64,000 bases of DNA from JBDTSW01 sp963782605 (GTDB lineage: Bacteria; Actinomycetota; Thermoleophilia; Solirubrobacterales; 70-9), in the NCBI GenBank assembly GCA_963782605.1, contig CAWAKK010000004.1, positions 62,001 through 126,000 of the forward strand, written 5' to 3'. Each line of letters opens with the position of its first letter. Position 1 is the stretch's first letter. The position numbers and the translations under genes are program-made. Under the pieces are notes generated by a model. The model had not been told where the DNA came from, did not search any database, and worked only from the letters and a program-made list of their open reading frames with translations. Shown piece by piece: positions 8,488 to 16,530 of the stretch.

Positions 8488-9497
8488 ATGAGGCCGGTGC
8501 GCCATACGCCTCAACCGCGCCGGCTCGCGCTCGTAACCAGCGCGACCGCCATCCTCTCCGTCGCCGCGCTCTCCGCCTGTGGCGCCAACGACAGCGAGCC
8601 CGCCCCCGAGGAGGTCGCGCAGCCGGCCCCGACGGCCGAGGATTTCCCCCCGCACCGAAGCAGACGCTCGACCAGCTCCTGGAGGTGGCGGAACCCACCA
8701 ACGAAATAGTCGTCGCCCAGGCCGGCAAGGTCTACACGCCCGGAGAAAACCGCTTCGGCTTCGGCGTCTTCGACGTCGGCGGAACGCCGATCAGCGACGC
8801 CGAGGTCGCCCTCTACGCGGCACACGGGCCCGACGGCAAGCCACAAGGGCCCTTCCCGGCCCGAATCGAGGGGCTGGAAACCGACGCCGCCTTCGAGGCC
8901 AAGACCACGGCCGACGACCCGAAGGCACCCGAGACGGTCTACATCTCCGACATCGCCTTCGACCAGGCGGGGGAATGGCAGCTCGTCGCCTTGATCCGCG
9001 ACGGCGACCGTCTCCTCGCCACGCGCCTTCTTTCCAGTATCGAAGTCGGCGACTACTCCGAGATTCCCGCGGTGGGCGAGAAGGCACCGCCCATCAGCAC
9101 CCCCACCACGGACGACGTCAGCGACCTCTCCGAAATCGACACCCGCGACCCCCACGACTCGATGCACGACGTCGACGCCCAAGACGTGATCGGCGAGGAG
9201 CCCACCGTCCTACTCTTCGCGACCCCCGCGCTCTGCGTCAGCCGGGTCTGCGGCCCGGTGGTCGACGTCGCCGAGCAGGTGAAGTCCGAGCTGGGCAACG
9301 AGGCCGAGTTCATCCACATGGAGGTCTGGGAGGGCAACAATCCCTCGAACGGCGTGCGCGAGCAGTTGAAGACCTACGGCCTCGAGACCGAGCCCTGGCT
9401 CTTCGTCCTGGACTCGGAGGGCCGCGTGTCGACCCGGATCGAGGGCGCCTTCTCGGCCACCGAGCTCCGCGAAGCGGTCGAGCAGGCAACCGGCTGA
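8488..9497 (+). CDS. Thioredoxin-fold lipoprotein, interrupted by a one-base frameshift
   Basis: From ATG 8488 the frame encodes a lipoprotein signal peptide ending in a lipobox (LSACG) and an acidic/Pro linker, then stops at 8709. The frame one base away continues from 8685 with 270 residues. Adding one C to the C6 run at 8646-8651 joins the two frames smoothly (PTAEDFPPAPKQTLDQLLEV...). The mature part has an N-terminal beta-rich domain and a C-terminal thioredoxin-like domain with CVSRVCGP, where two cysteines separated by four residues replace CxxC. It is probably an extracytoplasmic redox or metal-related protein. The break is likely a sequencing error. Confidence 0.75.
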
Positions 9498-9518
9498 GAC
9501 CCTCGGCGCAGGACGCGC

Positions 9519-10658
9519 TCAGCGCTCCGTGTTGTCGCAGGCGAGCTGGCGCGCCTCGGGAGCCAGTTCCGGGGGCGGCTTTACGATGGGCGGGATGCGG
9601 CCGCCACCGTTGGCCACAACGTAGCTGCGCTGATCGAACTCCTCGGCCGCGAACTCGAGACCAAGGCACGGAACCGCGAGCACCGTCACCGATGCGGGGT
9701 GACCACCGCCCTGCCCCGGCACCGAGCGGCTGTCCCAGCTCGCCGTTACGCCATCCCCGGTGTTGAGATCCACACCGATCTGGTGCCAGCGACCCGACTC
9801 TGGCCGGCCCCAGACCTCCTCGTAGTAGACCGCGAAGCCAACCTCGATTGCGCCCGGCGCAGCGGCTGCGATCTCAACAGGACCGGTCAAGAGCCGCGCG
9901 CTCGGTGCGGTCAGCTCGGGTGGACGCGGTGTCCGCTCGCCCCCCTCGCATTCAAGGACCTCGAGAGCGCCCGGCCCTGGACCGGCTCTGATGTCGGCTG
10001 ACGGCACGTACCCCTCCGCGACCGTCGGCCGAAACCAGACCGGGTCGGGTACGTCAAAGCGCCAGTCGTCCTTCGCCTCTCCGAGGCAGTAGGCCTCGAA
10101 GGCCAACCGGCACCCCGGCGGATATCTGACCAGCACTCGCGAATGCAGGTTCGGCTGAGCTCGCACCAGGGCATAGCCGATCTGGGTTGTCGCGACGTAG
10201 CCGTCAGGCCAGGAGCCCTTGGGGAAATCCGGACAATCCACCAACGCCCCGACGGGCGGTGGCCCATCGGGGAGCCGCTGGTCCAGGTCGAGGGCGGTTC
10301 CCGCCACGGCGAGGATCGCGCCGATTGCGCCGAGAATCCCGAGGGCCGACTTCCAGCCGGTCGGTCCAAACAACCACAGGACCAACAGAACGATGGCCAC
10401 CACCGCCGCGGCTGCGATCGTGGACCGAGGGAGCTCGTCGCGCCAGATCAGCTCGGCGACTAGCCATGCGCCCGCGCCGATCACCACCAGAACGACAATC
10501 AATGCGGTCCAACGCCACCGCGGCGAGGTGCTCTGCGGCCACTTCGCCAGCCGCCGCACGCCCTCAAACAGGCGGTCCGAAAGACCGCCTACCGGTTTCC
10601 CGGTGTCTTCCGAGCGTCCCACACCCCTCGCCTTCTCACCTTCCTTGGCCAGGCGCAA
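9519..10658 (-). CDS. Membrane protein with extracytoplasmic domain, unknown function
   Basis: A 379-residue protein. Three hydrophobic segments lie between residues 48 and 122 (WTALIVVLVVIGAGAWLVA, AAAVVAIVLLVLWLF, ALGILGAIGAILAVAG), after which the chain is hydrophilic with paired cysteines (LVDCPDFP, PPGCRLAFEAYCLG). The region DGYVATTQIGYALVRAQPNL...GYVPSADI resembles a bacterial SH3-like repeat, but I would not assign it firmly. No neighbours suggest a role. Confidence 0.6.
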   Translation of the reverse strand: MRLAKEGEKARGVGRSEDTGKPVGGLSDRLFEGVRRLAKWPQSTSPRWRWTALIVVLVVIGAGAWLVAELIWRDELPRSTIAAAAVVAIVLLVLWLFGPTGWKSALGILGAIGAILAVAGTALDLDQRLPDGPPPVGALVDCPDFPKGSWPDGYVATTQIGYALVRAQPNLHSRVLVRYPPGCRLAFEAYCLGEAKDDWRFDVPDPVWFRPTVAEGYVPSADIRAGPGPGALEVLECEGGERTPRPPELTAPSARLLTGPVEIAAAAPGAIEVGFAVYYEEVWGRPESGRWHQIGVDLNTGDGVTASWDSRSVPGQGGGHPASVTVLAVPCLGLEFAAEEFDQRSYVVANGGGRIPPIVKPPPELAPEARQLACDNTER

Positions 10659-10845
10659 GCGGCCGCATCAAGCAGTCCATCCTCTCGACGCTCTCGAGGC
10701 ACGACGGACGTCGCGCCAGGCGCTCAAGGTAGCGCGATTCATGACCGACGTGACCCCGCCAAGCGCGCGTACGACTGCGGTGGAAGCCCGCCCGCCGCCC
10801 CCGGCGGCTCAACAGAATTTCCTCAAACGAGCCGCTCCACGGATC

Positions 10846-10851
10846 TATGCT
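10846..10851 (+). promoter_or_regulatory. -10-like hexamer, leaderless arrangement (small ORF at 10859)
   Basis: TATGCT ends 7 bases before ATG 10859, within the same TCTATGCT context seen before the genes at 13098 and 47818. Confidence 0.5.
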
Positions 10852-10858
10852 CTGGCCC

Positions 10859-11029
10859 ATGGGTTCCCGTGAAGTGACGGTCCGTCCTGGGAAGCACATC
10901 GGCTGGTGGGTGGAGGGACGCAAGGCCTCCGGCGGGCTGTTCATGCTGACGTGGTGGCCAACCCAAGGCATGGCGAGAGCTGTCGGCAGGCTGGTTGGAG
11001 GAGATCGGGGCGCGTCCGAGCAGCCGTGA
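10859..11029 (+). CDS. Small hypothetical protein (56 aa)
   Basis: A 56-residue basic protein (GSREVTVRPGKHIGWWVEGR...) with no recognised family. The only support is its position: a -10-like TATGCT sits 7 bases upstream of the ATG, the pattern shared by many genes in the window. It could be a real leaderless small gene or a chance frame. Confidence 0.45.
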   Translation: MGSREVTVRPGKHIGWWVEGRKASGGLFMLTWWPTQGMARAVGRLVGGDRGASEQP

Positions 11030-11070
11030 GTCAGTGCTTAGGATGAAGACGCTACGACGGGGAGGTTTGC

Positions 11071-11556
11071 ATGACGGCCGAGGAATGGGCGCTGGCAGCT
11101 ACCGTCTTCCTCTCGGGGCTCGCATCTGGCCTCTTGGGGATGCTGAGCACGATCATGCGTCCGATGCTCGCAACGATGGACGGCCGGGACTTCCGGAACT
11201 TCATGGAAGCGTTCCTTCGGTTCGCGGGGAAGTCTTTGGGCCGGGTATACAACTATGCCTGGTCGCTCGGGATGACCATCGGGCCGGTCGTCGCGCTCGT
11301 GCTCCTCTGGGACGATCCGGGCTCGACCTCGTTTGTGCTCACCGCGATCGGTTTGGGCATCGTGATCGTCGGTGTGCTCGTCGTCTCCAACGTGTGGAAG
11401 ACCCCGACCTACAACGTGATCTTGGCCTGGGATCCCGAGGCTCTGCCGGCGGACTGGGAGGCGGGACGACAGCGCTATTTCGCGATCAACTGGATTCAGC
11501 TCGCGACGACCTGGGCGGCCTTCACCCTATTCCTAGTGGCTCTGATCTCCCTGTAG
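11071..11556 (+). CDS. DUF1772/anthrone-oxygenase-like membrane protein
   Basis: A 161-residue protein with four hydrophobic helices. The conserved polar element near the third loop (NVILAWDPEALPADWEAGR, then FAINWIQLATTW) resembles the NVPxN...W...R...N pattern of the DUF1772 family, whose biochemical role is not settled. A GGGGAGG Shine-Dalgarno lies 6 bases before the ATG, with a TAGGAT hexamer further upstream. tRNA-Met follows 83 bases downstream. Confidence 0.65.
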   Translation: MTAEEWALAATVFLSGLASGLLGMLSTIMRPMLATMDGRDFRNFMEAFLRFAGKSLGRVYNYAWSLGMTIGPVVALVLLWDDPGSTSFVLTAIGLGIVIVGVLVVSNVWKTPTYNVILAWDPEALPADWEAGRQRYFAINWIQLATTWAAFTLFLVALISL

Positions 11557-11639
11557 TGCCTTTCAGAGGCTCAACGCCGCGGACGGTTTCGGAGAGCAAA
11601 AGCGGGAATCCGCTTGAACAAGCCGAAACTGAGTACCCC

Positions 11640-11712
11640 GGGCCGGTAGCTCAGTTGGTAGAGCAGCGGACTCATAATCCGTAGGGCGGAGGTTCGATCC
11701 CTCCCCGGCCCA
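11640..11712 (+). tRNA. tRNA with CAT anticodon (elongator Met likely)
   Basis: Acceptor GGGCCGG/CCGGCCC, D-arm GCTC...GAGC, anticodon loop CTCATAA, T-arm GGAGG TTCGATC CCTCC, discriminator A, CCA not encoded. The G1-C72 pair excludes initiator tRNA. Ile2 (lysidine-modified CAT) cannot be excluded from sequence alone. A decayed copy of its 3' half lies at 15243-15290. Confidence 0.94.
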
Positions 11713-11818
11713 CTTACGAAGCCCTGCTGTCATGCGGTCTTCGTCGGTCTACGCGTATTGGGCGTCGGATACCGGTACCGGAGCCGGTGTGTGGCAGAAT
11801 CTGAGACGGAGCCATCGG

Positions 11819-12292
11819 ATGGTGCGGAACGCAAGATTCGTCGCGGCGTCGCTTTCCGTGCTCCTGGCACCGCTCGCCCTGGGAGTCGCGGCCTGCGGCG
11901 GGGACGACGAGGGGGCAGCCCCTACGGAGGAAACGACGTCCGCCGAGGAAGCGACTTCAGTCCCGGGCCCCGTAGACCTCGTGACTCCGGCCGGTGACGA
12001 GCTCGTGTTCAAGCCCGACGGCGCGACCGCGGCAGCAGGACCGGTGACCGTGGTTTGGGCCAACGAGTCAAAGGTGCTTCACTCGTTCTGCCTCGAGGAC
12101 CCGCAGGGCAAGGGCGTCAATCCCCCCGAGGGAGGGGTTTGTTCCAGTCCGACTAAGGCGATCAGCGGGAGCGCGGGTTCTGGCGCTATCACGTCCGTCT
12201 ACCCGAACCTGAAGCCGGGCGAATACACCTTCTACTGCGGTGTGGACGGGCATCGGGGTCAGGGCATGGAAGGCACGCTGACGGTCGAGTAG
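11819..12292 (+). CDS. Cupredoxin (blue-copper) lipoprotein
   Basis: A 157-residue exported protein: the signal peptide ends in a lipobox (GVAACGGDD), then a Glu/Thr-rich linker, then a plastocyanin-like domain. Copper ligands are visible: a His in KVLHSFCLED, and Cys, His and Met in FYCGVDGHRGQGM. It probably carries electrons or copper at the outer face of the membrane. Start ATG 11819 places the signal peptide correctly and has GACGGAG upstream; the longer frame to 11732 is unlikely. Confidence 0.85.
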   Translation: MVRNARFVAASLSVLLAPLALGVAACGGDDEGAAPTEETTSAEEATSVPGPVDLVTPAGDELVFKPDGATAAAGPVTVVWANESKVLHSFCLEDPQGKGVNPPEGGVCSSPTKAISGSAGSGAITSVYPNLKPGEYTFYCGVDGHRGQGMEGTLTVE

Positions 12293-12469
12293 GGCAGGTC
12301 GCTTTCCATCAAAGCGGCACTTTGCGCCCCGGAGCAACCAGGTAGCGCCGCAAGGGCAACCAACGTCTGAATGCACTATCTCGCTTGCATGGAAGGAATG
12401 CGTCCTTGACTCGCCCCACCCCGCGTGAGAGGGTGGGCAGACCGGGGAACCGCCACGGAAGGGGGGCTC

Positions 12470-13066
12470 TTGCTCGCACGGATTCGTAGTCGGCTCACTT
12501 ACGCCAACGTGATGGCGAGCATCGCCGTCTTTGCCGCACTCGGGCTCGGGACCGCCTGGGCACTCGAATCGAACAGCGTCAAGTCGAGGCACATCGCGAA
12601 CGACCAAGTAAGAGGAGTGGACGTCCGCGATAACGGCTTGAAGAGCGAGGACATCGAGGAAGCAACGCTCTCCGGCGTGAAATGCAGCGTTTCGAGTATC
12701 ACGCTGCAAGCGAACGGCGCATCGCAGGAGGTCTGTACCGATGGTCCGCTGACTCTGAAGATCGTGTGCGCCGACAACGGCGGTAATCCCGTGGGCAGGG
12801 TGGCGGTGGACACCGCCGAAGACAACGCCTTATGGATCAACGAAGCCGCCGGGCACTCGGCCTTCGCTGACACTCATGGAGACGCTTCGCTGGTCGAGGC
12901 CACAGACACGACCACCGATGGGGTCGGGTCCATGGACATCAGCCAATTCGGGGCCGGCACCTCGACGGGCACCGGCTCGATCAGCGGCGTGGGGGTGGTC
13001 CGAGCCGAGAACCACGCTGGGTTCGAAACCGACGAGTGCACGTTCGTGGTCAACGCGATGACGTGA
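12470..13066 (+). CDS. Secreted protein with N-terminal repeat linker, unknown function
   Basis: A 198-residue protein with an N-terminal hydrophobic segment (VMASIAVFAALGLGTAWAL) followed by SNSVKSRHIANDQVRGVDV and a similar second unit. This 'S-N-x-V-K-S-x-x-I' repeat linker is common in exported proteins of Thermoleophilia. The C-terminal domain is beta-rich and acidic with four cysteines. TTG 12470 is chosen because GGAAGGGGGG precedes it by three bases; the frame upstream to 12425 adds an implausible N-terminus. Confidence 0.65.
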   Translation: MLARIRSRLTYANVMASIAVFAALGLGTAWALESNSVKSRHIANDQVRGVDVRDNGLKSEDIEEATLSGVKCSVSSITLQANGASQEVCTDGPLTLKIVCADNGGNPVGRVAVDTAEDNALWINEAAGHSAFADTHGDASLVEATDTTTDGVGSMDISQFGAGTSTGTGSISGVGVVRAENHAGFETDECTFVVNAMT

Positions 13067-13085
13067 CGGGCCGGGGCCCCGGGTC

Positions 13086-13091
13086 TATGCT
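13086..13091 (+). promoter_or_regulatory. -10-like hexamer, leaderless arrangement (Cys-rich peptide)
   Basis: TATGCT ends 6 bases before ATG 13098. Confidence 0.5.
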
Positions 13092-13097
13092 CTGTCC

Positions 13098-13190
13098 ATG
13101 GATCTTCCCGTCGTAGAGTCCGAGTGCTGCCCTGAGGCGGACTGCTGTCCCGAGTGTCCTCCCGACGGCTGCGACCCCGACTGCTGCTAG
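13098..13190 (+). CDS. 30-residue cysteine-rich peptide (metallothionein-like composition)
   Basis: A short frame of 30 codons with eight cysteines, all in the last 21 residues: C10, C11, C16, C17, C20, C25, C29 and C30, interleaved with Pro, Asp and Glu. The acidic, Cys-dense composition suggests metal binding, though it matches no metallothionein family I recognise. It is preceded by a leaderless-type TATGCT and sits about 30 bases upstream of an arsenate-reductase-type phosphatase gene on the same strand, so a shared role in metal or arsenic handling is plausible. This is inference from composition and context. Confidence 0.6.
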   Translation: MDLPVVESECCPEADCCPECPPDGCDPDCC

Positions 13191-13220
13191 GCCGCTAGGT
13201 CTTCTCCGCGCTCTCCTGAG

Positions 13221-13609
13221 ATGGCTCAGGCCTCTTTGTGTGCCTCCACAATGCGGGGCGCTCACAGATGAGCCAAGCGCTGTTCGAGCGCGCCGCCGAC
13301 GGGCGGCACACCGCAGAATCAGCCGGCACCACCCCCGCCGACTCGGTCCACCCCCAGGTCGTTGAAGCCATGAGCGAGGTGGGAGTTGGCCTCAGTGGGC
13401 AGAGGCCACGGAAGCTCGATCACTCCGCCGCCGAGCGAGCGGACGTAGTCGTGACGATGGGATGCGGCGACGAGTGTCCCTATATCCCGGGAAAGCGTTA
13501 CATCGACTGGGACCTGCAGGATCCGAAGGGTCGACCGATCGAAGAGGTCCGCGCGATCCGCGATGAGATCTCGCGGCGCGTGGAGGCGCTCGTCATAGAG
13601 CTCGGATAG
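13221..13609 (+). CDS. ArsC-type low-molecular-weight phosphatase, N-terminus disturbed by a frameshift
   Basis: The catalytic P-loop CLHNAGRSQ and the later cysteines with the aspartate (MGCGDECPYIPGKRYIDWDL) match thioredoxin-coupled arsenate reductases of the LMW-PTP fold. The undisturbed frame begins only at GTG 13238, inside the first beta-strand (LFVCLHNAG), with a TGA just upstream. ATG 13221 lies one base out of frame; inserting one base near 13231-13234 would give the normal N-terminus MAQALFVCLHNAGRS. A sequencing deletion is therefore likely. Total length about 128 residues, normal for the family. Confidence 0.8.
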
Positions 13610-13781
13610 CTCCCGATCACTGATCTCCCAGTTGGTCGGACCCCCAGATGAGAGCAGGTCTCATCGTCGCCTCACGTTCCTCTCATAGGGGGGGTTGAAG
13701 CTGGCCTTAATGATGATGCCTGGGGCACGCCAACCGGCGTCGCTTCAGGCTTCCCAAATCGACCTGCAGGGGGGTCAATAC

Positions 13782-14240
13782 ATGAGAGACAGAGGAATCA
13801 GGGCAGCCATGGCGGTTGCGGCGGTTGCGGCCGTCTCGCTAATCGCCGCGGCGCCTGGCCACACCTGGAACGAGGAGGCCACCGAAGGCTGCTCGCCGGG
13901 ATACTGGAAAAACCATACCGAGGCTTGGGTGACGTACACGCCTGACCAGACGCTGGGAAGCGTCTTCACCTTCCCGAACGCGGCCGATCCGCTCGCCAGC
14001 GCGACGCTGCTCGACGCACTCTCGTTCTCGGGCGGTCCCACGATCGAGGACAAGGAGGCGCTGTTCCTCCACCATGCGACCGCCGGTCTGCTCAACGCCA
14101 GCGCCGGGCTCGACTACGGGCTCTCGCTGAACCGTGTGATCAGGACCACGAACCGGCTGCTCGCGAACCACCGCGCTGGGCAGTACGAGCGCGTCAAGGA
14201 CCTGTTCGACAAGTTCAACAATCTGGGCTGCCCGCTCTAA
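13782..14240 (+). CDS. Secreted protein with SPGYWKNH motif
   Basis: A 152-residue exported protein: signal peptide (MAVAAVAAVSLIAAAPGHT), then CSPGYWKNHTEAW, a motif found in many bacterial surface proteins, followed by an all-helical-looking domain with a terminal Cys (NNLGCPL). The two cysteines could form a disulfide. ATG 13782 has a GGGGGG Shine-Dalgarno upstream; the longer frame from 13695 does not look like a signal peptide. Function unknown. A strong terminator follows. Confidence 0.75.
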   Translation: MRDRGIRAAMAVAAVAAVSLIAAAPGHTWNEEATEGCSPGYWKNHTEAWVTYTPDQTLGSVFTFPNAADPLASATLLDALSFSGGPTIEDKEALFLHHATAGLLNASAGLDYGLSLNRVIRTTNRLLANHRAGQYERVKDLFDKFNNLGCPL

Positions 14241-14265
14241 CCGGGGACGGATAGCTCTACAAGTT

Positions 14266-14298
14266 GACGGTGGCGGGGAGTGCATCCCCGCCACCGTC
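14266..14298 (+). terminator. Rho-independent-type terminator
   Basis: A perfect 14-bp stem (GACGGTGGCGGGGA / TCCCCGCCACCGTC) with a 5-base loop, 25 bases after the SPGYWKNH gene, followed by GCTTGTTT. Confidence 0.8.
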
Positions 14299-14320
14299 GC
14301 TTGTTTGGGGGGAGGCGAGT

Positions 14321-14524
14321 ATGCAGTGCCCGCACTGCCAATTCAACGGGCCACGACACGATCCCGATGAACAGCATTGGGAGGTACGAGGCCAGTTTCG
14401 GGGTCACCAGGTCCGGCGTTGCCGCGCCTGCGGAGGCGGCTTCTACATGCGAACGGCCCGAGCGCCAAGAGCGATCCTGCCGGCACACTGGCTCGAGCTC
14501 GAGCGGCGAGACGAGCCGGGCTAG
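14321..14524 (+). CDS. Small zinc-ribbon protein (67 aa)
   Basis: A 67-residue protein with two CxxC knuckles, CPHC at residues 3-6 and CRAC near residue 35, separated by a hydrophilic stretch, as in small zinc ribbons. A GGGGGGAGG ribosome binding site precedes ATG 14321. Function unknown. Confidence 0.6.
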   Translation: MQCPHCQFNGPRHDPDEQHWEVRGQFRGHQVRRCRACGGGFYMRTARAPRAILPAHWLELERRDEPG

Positions 14525-14575
14525 CGCGCCCTCTGTTTATCGCGCCGACTAAAGGGTCCTAGACGACCGAGGTCG

Positions 14576-14866
14576 CTAGGCGAACGGCGAGCGTTCGTCG
14601 GTCGCAGTGAACATCGTTACGTGGTTACTGTCCATCTCGATGCCGACGTCCGGAGGGTTGGCCTGTTCGCGCCAGGCGTCGAGGTCGTCTTGGGATTCCC
14701 ATCGCTCGAGGATGTTGACGCGCGTTGGATCGAGTGAGTCCGCCGAGATGGACACGTCGAGGCAACCGGCGGCGACCCTGCTCCGCTTGACGAGGTCGCG
14801 GAAGCTGGCGACGTACTCGTCTCGGTCCTCTGCGTCGACATGCACATGTCCGGCGATGATCAGCAC
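14576..14866 (-). CDS. Antibiotic biosynthesis monooxygenase (ABM) domain protein
   Basis: A 96-residue dimeric ferredoxin-like fold protein of the ABM/YgiN group: IIAGHVHVDAEDRDEYVASF at the N-terminus, AAGCLDVSISAD, then ILERWESQDDLDAW with the conserved E-x-W. Members act as cofactor-free quinol or heme monooxygenases; the substrate is not evident here. The start is GTG 14866. Confidence 0.82.
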   Translation of the reverse strand: MLIIAGHVHVDAEDRDEYVASFRDLVKRSRVAAGCLDVSISADSLDPTRVNILERWESQDDLDAWREQANPPDVGIEMDSNHVTMFTATDERSPFA

Positions 14867-14981
14867 CAGCGTCGTTCAGGGATTACCCGAGCCACGCTGT
14901 CCATGCAGAGCGCACAAATCGGTTGCGTGTCGCGAACGTATCGCGAACTGCCGAGGCGCCGCTTCGAGGTCGCTTTTCGCC

Positions 14982-15215
14982 CTAGGCGGGCGCCGGTGAA
15001 CGCTCCGAGCCCGAGCCGGACAGGACCGGCGACGGCCTGAACCCCTTGATCATCAGATAGAGCGCGAACGCTGCCTCGAAGGCTCCCTCCGGCACGGAGA
15101 AGAGCACGTGCGCGCCGTTCTGCTCGTAGGCCCCGAACAGCACCGCGATCGACGAGAGGAAGATCAGCGGCCCGCCCACCACGCCCAGAAGCGCAAGGCG
15201 CGGGGGCATTACCAC
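14982..15215 (-). pseudogene. C-terminal remnant of a DUF4386-like membrane protein
   Basis: 77 residues with two hydrophobic segments and the ending PEGAFEAAFALYLMIKGFRPSP, similar to the last two helices of DUF4386 proteins, which are normally around three times this length. No upstream extension is present; the frame abuts the tRNA remnant at 15243. Probably the truncated end of a gene lost by recombination. An intact small membrane protein cannot be excluded. Confidence 0.5.
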
Positions 15216-15242
15216 GATGCGTACGGCGAGGACTCAAGCCAA

Positions 15243-15290
15243 GGCGTCTCATAGTCCGTAGGGCGGAGTTTCGAGCCCCTCTCCGACCCA
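15243..15290 (+). repeat. Decayed duplicate of the tRNA-Met 3' half
   Basis: From the anticodon loop (CTCATA) to the discriminator the sequence follows the 3' half of the tRNA at 11640-11712 with only a few substitutions and one inserted C: both share TCCGTAGGGCGGAG, TTCGA, and a CCGxCCCA end. There is no matching 5' half, so it is not a functional tRNA. Same orientation as the intact tRNA, 3.6 kb away: the arrangement left by site-specific integration at a tRNA gene. Confidence 0.75.
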
Positions 15291-15327
15291 TCGGGGCTGC
15301 GGACACTGGGGCTGAGAGACTCAGGGC

Positions 15328-16458
15328 GTGAACGAGACCGAGAAGTCGGTCATCCCGCTCGAGCTCTTCTTCGACCTCGTCTTCGTCTTCGCACTGACGC
15401 AGGTGACGGCCCTGATGTCAGACGATCCCACCTGGCAGGGACTGGCGAGGGGGATGCTCGTCTTCGCGGCCCTCTGGTGGGCCTGGGCCGCGTACGCATG
15501 GCTGACGAACGAGATCGAGGCCGACGAGGACCTGCCGCGGCTCGTGATGTTCACGTCGATGACGGCGATGCTGTTCGCGGCCCTCGCCGTACCGGCTTCG
15601 TTTGGCGACGACGCTGTGATCTTCGGCTGTGCCTATTTCGTCGTGAGGCTGATGCACGTCGTCCTCTTCACGCACGCGACACCGCACCTGACCGCTCACG
15701 ACGCGATGGCCCGGCTCGCATGGACGGCGATTCCCGCGCCGCTGCTCCTGATCGCCGCCGGCTTCCTCGACGGCTCGCTCCAGGCGGCGCTGTGGGTGCT
15801 GGCGCTGGCGCTCGACTATGGCGGGCCGCTCGTCCTCGGCGTCGGTGGCTTCAAGGTCTCGGCGAGCCACTTCGCCGAGCGTTTCTCTCTGATCATCATC
15901 ATCGCGCTCGGCGAGTCGATCGTGGCGATCGGCGTCGGCGCTGCCGGCCTTGAGCTTGACTTCAACCTGCTCCTTGCCTCGGGCCTCGGAGTCGCGATTG
16001 CATGTTCGCTGTGGTGGGCGTACTTCGACTGGATGGCGATCCACGCGGAGCGCGTTTTCAGCCAGACGAAGGGCCACGAGCGCGCGCGAATGGCCCGCGA
16101 TGCCTTCAGCTATCTGCACCTGCCCTTGACCGCCGGGATCATCCTGGTCGCGCTTGGCATCAAGAAGACGCTCGAACACGTCGACGAGCCACTCGCGACG
16201 GTGCCTACGGTCGCGCTGTTTGGGGGCATCGCGCTCTACCTGCTCGGGCATGTCGCCTTTCGCCTGCGGCTACACAGCGGGTTCGGTCGCGGGCGCTTCA
16301 TTGCCGCGATGGCCGCGCTGGCGCTGATCCCCCTGGCGACGCAGGTCGATGCGCTGCCAGCGCTTGGGATCGCCGCCGCCCTGACGGGAACATTGATCGC
16401 GTACGAGGTGCTGCGCTTCGCCGGGCCGCGAGCGCAGCTCCGGGCGAACGCCGGCTGA
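15328..16458 (+). CDS. Low-temperature-requirement A (LtrA) family membrane protein
   Basis: A 376-residue polytopic protein with about ten transmembrane helices. Family marks: VIPLELFFDLVFVFALTQ at the N-terminus, LWWAWAAYAWLTN, FAERFSLIIIIALGESIVAI in the middle, and WWAYFDW. LtrA was named from a Listeria growth mutant; its biochemical role is unclear. Start GTG 15328. Confidence 0.9.
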   Translation: MNETEKSVIPLELFFDLVFVFALTQVTALMSDDPTWQGLARGMLVFAALWWAWAAYAWLTNEIEADEDLPRLVMFTSMTAMLFAALAVPASFGDDAVIFGCAYFVVRLMHVVLFTHATPHLTAHDAMARLAWTAIPAPLLLIAAGFLDGSLQAALWVLALALDYGGPLVLGVGGFKVSASHFAERFSLIIIIALGESIVAIGVGAAGLELDFNLLLASGLGVAIACSLWWAYFDWMAIHAERVFSQTKGHERARMARDAFSYLHLPLTAGIILVALGIKKTLEHVDEPLATVPTVALFGGIALYLLGHVAFRLRLHSGFGRGRFIAAMAALALIPLATQVDALPALGIAAALTGTLIAYEVLRFAGPRAQLRANAG

Positions 16459-16530
16459 GACCAGCCTGCCCGATCGGTCCGATCTCGAGCCAGGGGGGCG
16501 GAGGTGTGGCAGGCGTGTTCGCCCGCGGCC

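Noticed and set aside
6949..8709. A 586-codon plus-strand frame
   Set aside because: It runs antisense through the SDR gene and has Arg/Pro/Ala-rich composition; only its last about 70 codons (the lipoprotein signal at 8488-8709) are real.
15243..15290. A fourth functional tRNA
   Set aside because: Only the 3' half is present; no acceptor 5' strand or D-arm can be found upstream.
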